Source: Rhizophagus sp. LPA8_4_AMF (Eukaryota > Glomeromycota > Glomeromycetes > Glomerales > Glomeraceae). From it: DNA of 20,809 nt. The stretch is taken from the NCBI GenBank assembly GCA_021464525.1, contig JADRCO010001262.1:1-20809 (forward strand). Reading direction: 5' to 3'. This document shows, in pieces, positions 19,469 through 20,809 of the stretch. Under the pieces are notes generated by a model. The model was not told the DNA's origin, ran no database searches, and saw only the letters and a list, made by a program, of their open reading frames with translations. Each line of letters begins with the position of its first letter. Position 1 is the stretch's first letter. The position numbers and the translations under genes are program-made.

Positions 19469-19693
19469 TTGATTTTGCTGAGCAAAAACCCTTAACTGTT
19501 AATTCAAAGAAATTATTGAAAATCGATTATCCAAAGTTTGGTAGTAAATTAAATTTTATTGAGCAATTTTGGGGTGCAGGCATGCAGCAATAAAGAATTG
19601 GAAAATCCATTTCCTTATGCTTTAAATTCAATACCATTTAATACAGATTTGAAAATATGCTGGAGATTTATAAATGATATAGGAATGGATTGA
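19426..19693 (+). pseudogene. Decayed DDE transposase fragment (C-terminal catalytic part)
   Basis: An open stretch 19426-19590 reads DFAEQKP (from 19471), then YPKF, then LNFIEQFWG. This matches the end of the catalytic domain in DDE-type transposases common in fungal genomes, where 'DF..QK', 'YPKFHCELNFIE.FWG' occur in that order; the Glu at 19561 would be the third catalytic acid. A stop follows at 19591. In another frame, 19619-19693, ALNSIPF...CWRF continues the family pattern 'ALDSIP...CWRYM', so there is a frameshift plus a small deletion, then a TGA. No N-terminal part with the first two acids is readable. It is a dead remnant; family name beyond DDE endonuclease is not certain. Confidence 0.7.
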
Positions 19694-20181
19694 AGGAGTA
19701 AAAGCTTTATACAGTCAAACTCAATGTACTGATACCCTATATACTGATAATTTCTTTATTAAAAAGCAATAAAAAAAAGTAATTTCAAATATTGGCATTA
19801 TTTTTATTTTATCACCTAAAATGATAGTTTCCATTACAATTAAATCTATTTATAATGCTTATTAAATTTTTTTTTAAAATTAAAATTTCCAATTAAACTG
19901 AAATTTTTTTTGCATTTTTATAAACAATATCACTTCAAAATCAAAATAATAATTATTTTACATTTATTTAATTTTTATTTAAGAAAATTTTGAAATATAT
20001 GTATTTTTAACTAATCAAATAAATTTTTAAACTATTAATAAATTTTTGTATAAGACTAATTTTAACCCAGGGTGATTTAACTAGGGTGATTTAACCTGAT
20101 AATTTTTGAGAAAATTTATTAATTATAAATCACCCGATCACATAACGTTTCACAAACTATTTATTTATTTGTTTATCACAG
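19694..20181. other. AT-rich repeat-like region, no gene seen
   Basis: Very AT-rich DNA following the transposase relic, with many poly-T runs. Its one distinct structure is the GGGTGATTTAAC repeat at 20069-20096 and its inverted partner at 20127-20135. I see no reading frame to support. Confidence 0.5.
20069..20135. repeat. Tandem AGGGTGATTTAAC units with inverted partner
   Basis: Two adjacent 14-bp units (20069-20082 and 20083-20096) read AGGGTGATTTAAC[T/C]. AAATCACCC at 20127-20135 is the reverse complement of GGGTGATTT inside them. The arrangement resembles the end of a small inverted-repeat element next to the transposase relic. Confidence 0.6.
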
Positions 20182-20539
20182 CGCCTCCGGTCTCCTATTC
20201 TTCTTTCACTTTTAATGTTTCGAACTTTGACCTTTTAATGCGGTATGTCTTTTTAGCTTTATTTATTTGTTTTTATTTCTTACTAATGAACCATTTTCTT
20301 CTTTTTTTTTGTAGGTTCTTTGGTGTCTTAATAAACGGTAAGTTTCAGGTTTTTCGGAATTGAAGATCTATTTTCTTTACAGCAACTAACTATTCCTTTT
20401 TATTTCTTTTTGGTCAGTTTTCTTCTTGGGTCTCCTGGGTTTCTTCTCGGGTTTATGTTTGTGTTTCTTTTCAGGTTTCTTGGATTTTTCCTGGGTTTCT
20501 CTTGCGTTTTTCTCAGGTCTCTTTTTGTTTTGTTTATAG
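20182..20539 (+). CDS. Candidate spliced gene fragment with a 23-bp micro-exon (hydrophobic product)
   Basis: Plus-strand splice signals are better than chance. Possible exons are 20182-20242, 20315-20337 and 20418-20539. The introns would be 20243-20314 (72 bp, GTATGT donor, ACTAAT branch-like site, polypyrimidine tract, GTAG) and 20338-20417 (80 bp, GTAAGT donor, ACTAAC branch site 27 bp before TCAG). These sizes match the window's confident introns. Joined, the frame stays open through PPVSYSSFTFNVSNFDLLM, then FFGVLIN, into a Phe/Leu/Gly-rich hydrophobic stretch ending at TAG 20537. No upstream ATG in this frame is visible, so the 5' end would lie in another exon (TTATCACAG before 20182 is an acceptor candidate). 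It may be a repeat-family fragment. Product unknown. Confidence 0.3.
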
Positions 20540-20680
20540 GTTTTTTCTTGTTTCTTTTTGGATTCTCTTTTCTTTTCAGTGGGGTTTTTTTCAGATTTGT
20601 TTTCTCAATCTCACTTTTTATATTTATGATATTGTTTGGTCTCTTTATTTTAAACTTTTGTTCGCTTTGATCTTCTTCTG
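20411..20680. repeat. Pyrimidine-rich degenerate repeat tract
   Basis: The plus strand is almost free of A and repeats variants of TTTCTTCTCGGG/TGGGTTTCT with roughly 10-base spacing. On the minus strand the same DNA gives an open frame (20711-20400) rich in Lys, Arg, Asn and Pro; upstream the same frame is broken by stops near 20726 and 20796. The strand asymmetry could reflect either a coding purine bias on the minus strand or a simple-repeat origin. I do not call the minus frame a gene. Confidence 0.5.
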
Positions 20681-20809
20681 CTTCATATATTTTATCATTG
20701 GCTTTATTCATTTCATCAATTTTTTATATTTGGAATTTGACTACTTTTTCAATTGCTTCATTTTTGCATTTGTTTTCAATCTTATTTTCTTCATCTCTTT
20801 ACTTATTTT

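Noticed and set aside
20400..20711. Lys/Arg/Asn/Pro-rich minus-strand frame as a real gene
   Set aside because: It is low complexity, its frame is broken upstream by stops near 20726 and 20796, and the plus strand carries the better splice signals.
1..20809. tRNA, rRNA and CRISPR
   Set aside because: I looked for the GTTCGA T-loop with paired arms, conserved rRNA stretches and regularly spaced direct repeats, and found none that hold up.

Overview
The window looks like nuclear DNA of a filamentous fungus. It is strongly AT-rich, and four of the six confident genes carry GT-AG introns of only 76-91 bp. The protein families (a fungal-type NADPH oxidase, an NRT2/CrnA nitrate transporter, a Kre9/Knh1-type small secreted protein and a secreted double-psi beta-barrel protein) are fungal or fungus-compatible. 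The mix of large AT-rich gaps, simple repeats, transposase relics and small secreted proteins suggests an arbuscular mycorrhizal fungus (Glomeromycotina, Rhizophagus-like). That placement is inference from style, not from a search.

Layout, left to right. 1-819 is the promoter side of a plus-strand NADPH oxidase gene (820-3025, four exons, the last only 11 bp). After a 1.15 kb gap, a minus-strand three-exon gene (4767-4176) encodes a 142-aa secreted Kre9/Knh1-like protein. A 2.3 kb gap holds a duplicated ~42 bp element. Next on the minus strand is a three-exon PLP enzyme of aminotransferase class V (8463-7100), resembling fungal hercynylcysteine sulfoxide lyase (Egt2). Two Cbf1-type E-boxes lie upstream of it. 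A minus-strand single-exon gene (10101-9427) encodes a secreted double-psi beta-barrel protein with a Lys/Asp/Asn linker and two Kex2-type sites. After a 2 kb gap, a minus-strand single-exon gene (13318-12089) encodes a 409-aa protein of unknown function with four ~35-residue repeats and a distinct C-terminal beta-rich module.

A 2.9 kb gap that is very rich in GATAAG sites precedes a plus-strand nitrate/nitrite porter (16253-17787, two exons). The right-hand 3 kb is repeat-like. It contains a decayed DDE transposase fragment (19426-19693), a GGGTGATTTAAC repeat, and a pyrimidine-rich tract that may hold exons of a spliced plus-strand gene.

There is no operon and no obvious dedicated gene cluster. 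Working links are inferential. The GATA-site cluster fits nitrogen control of the nitrate transporter. The RTCACGTG pair fits sulfur-linked control of the Egt2-like gene. The NADPH oxidase and the two secreted proteins are the kind of genes that act at the hyphal surface. The least explained gene is the 409-aa repeat protein. Exon boundaries were placed by hand from reading frame, splice consensus and family homology; every spliced gene listed as confident gives a total coding length divisible by three.
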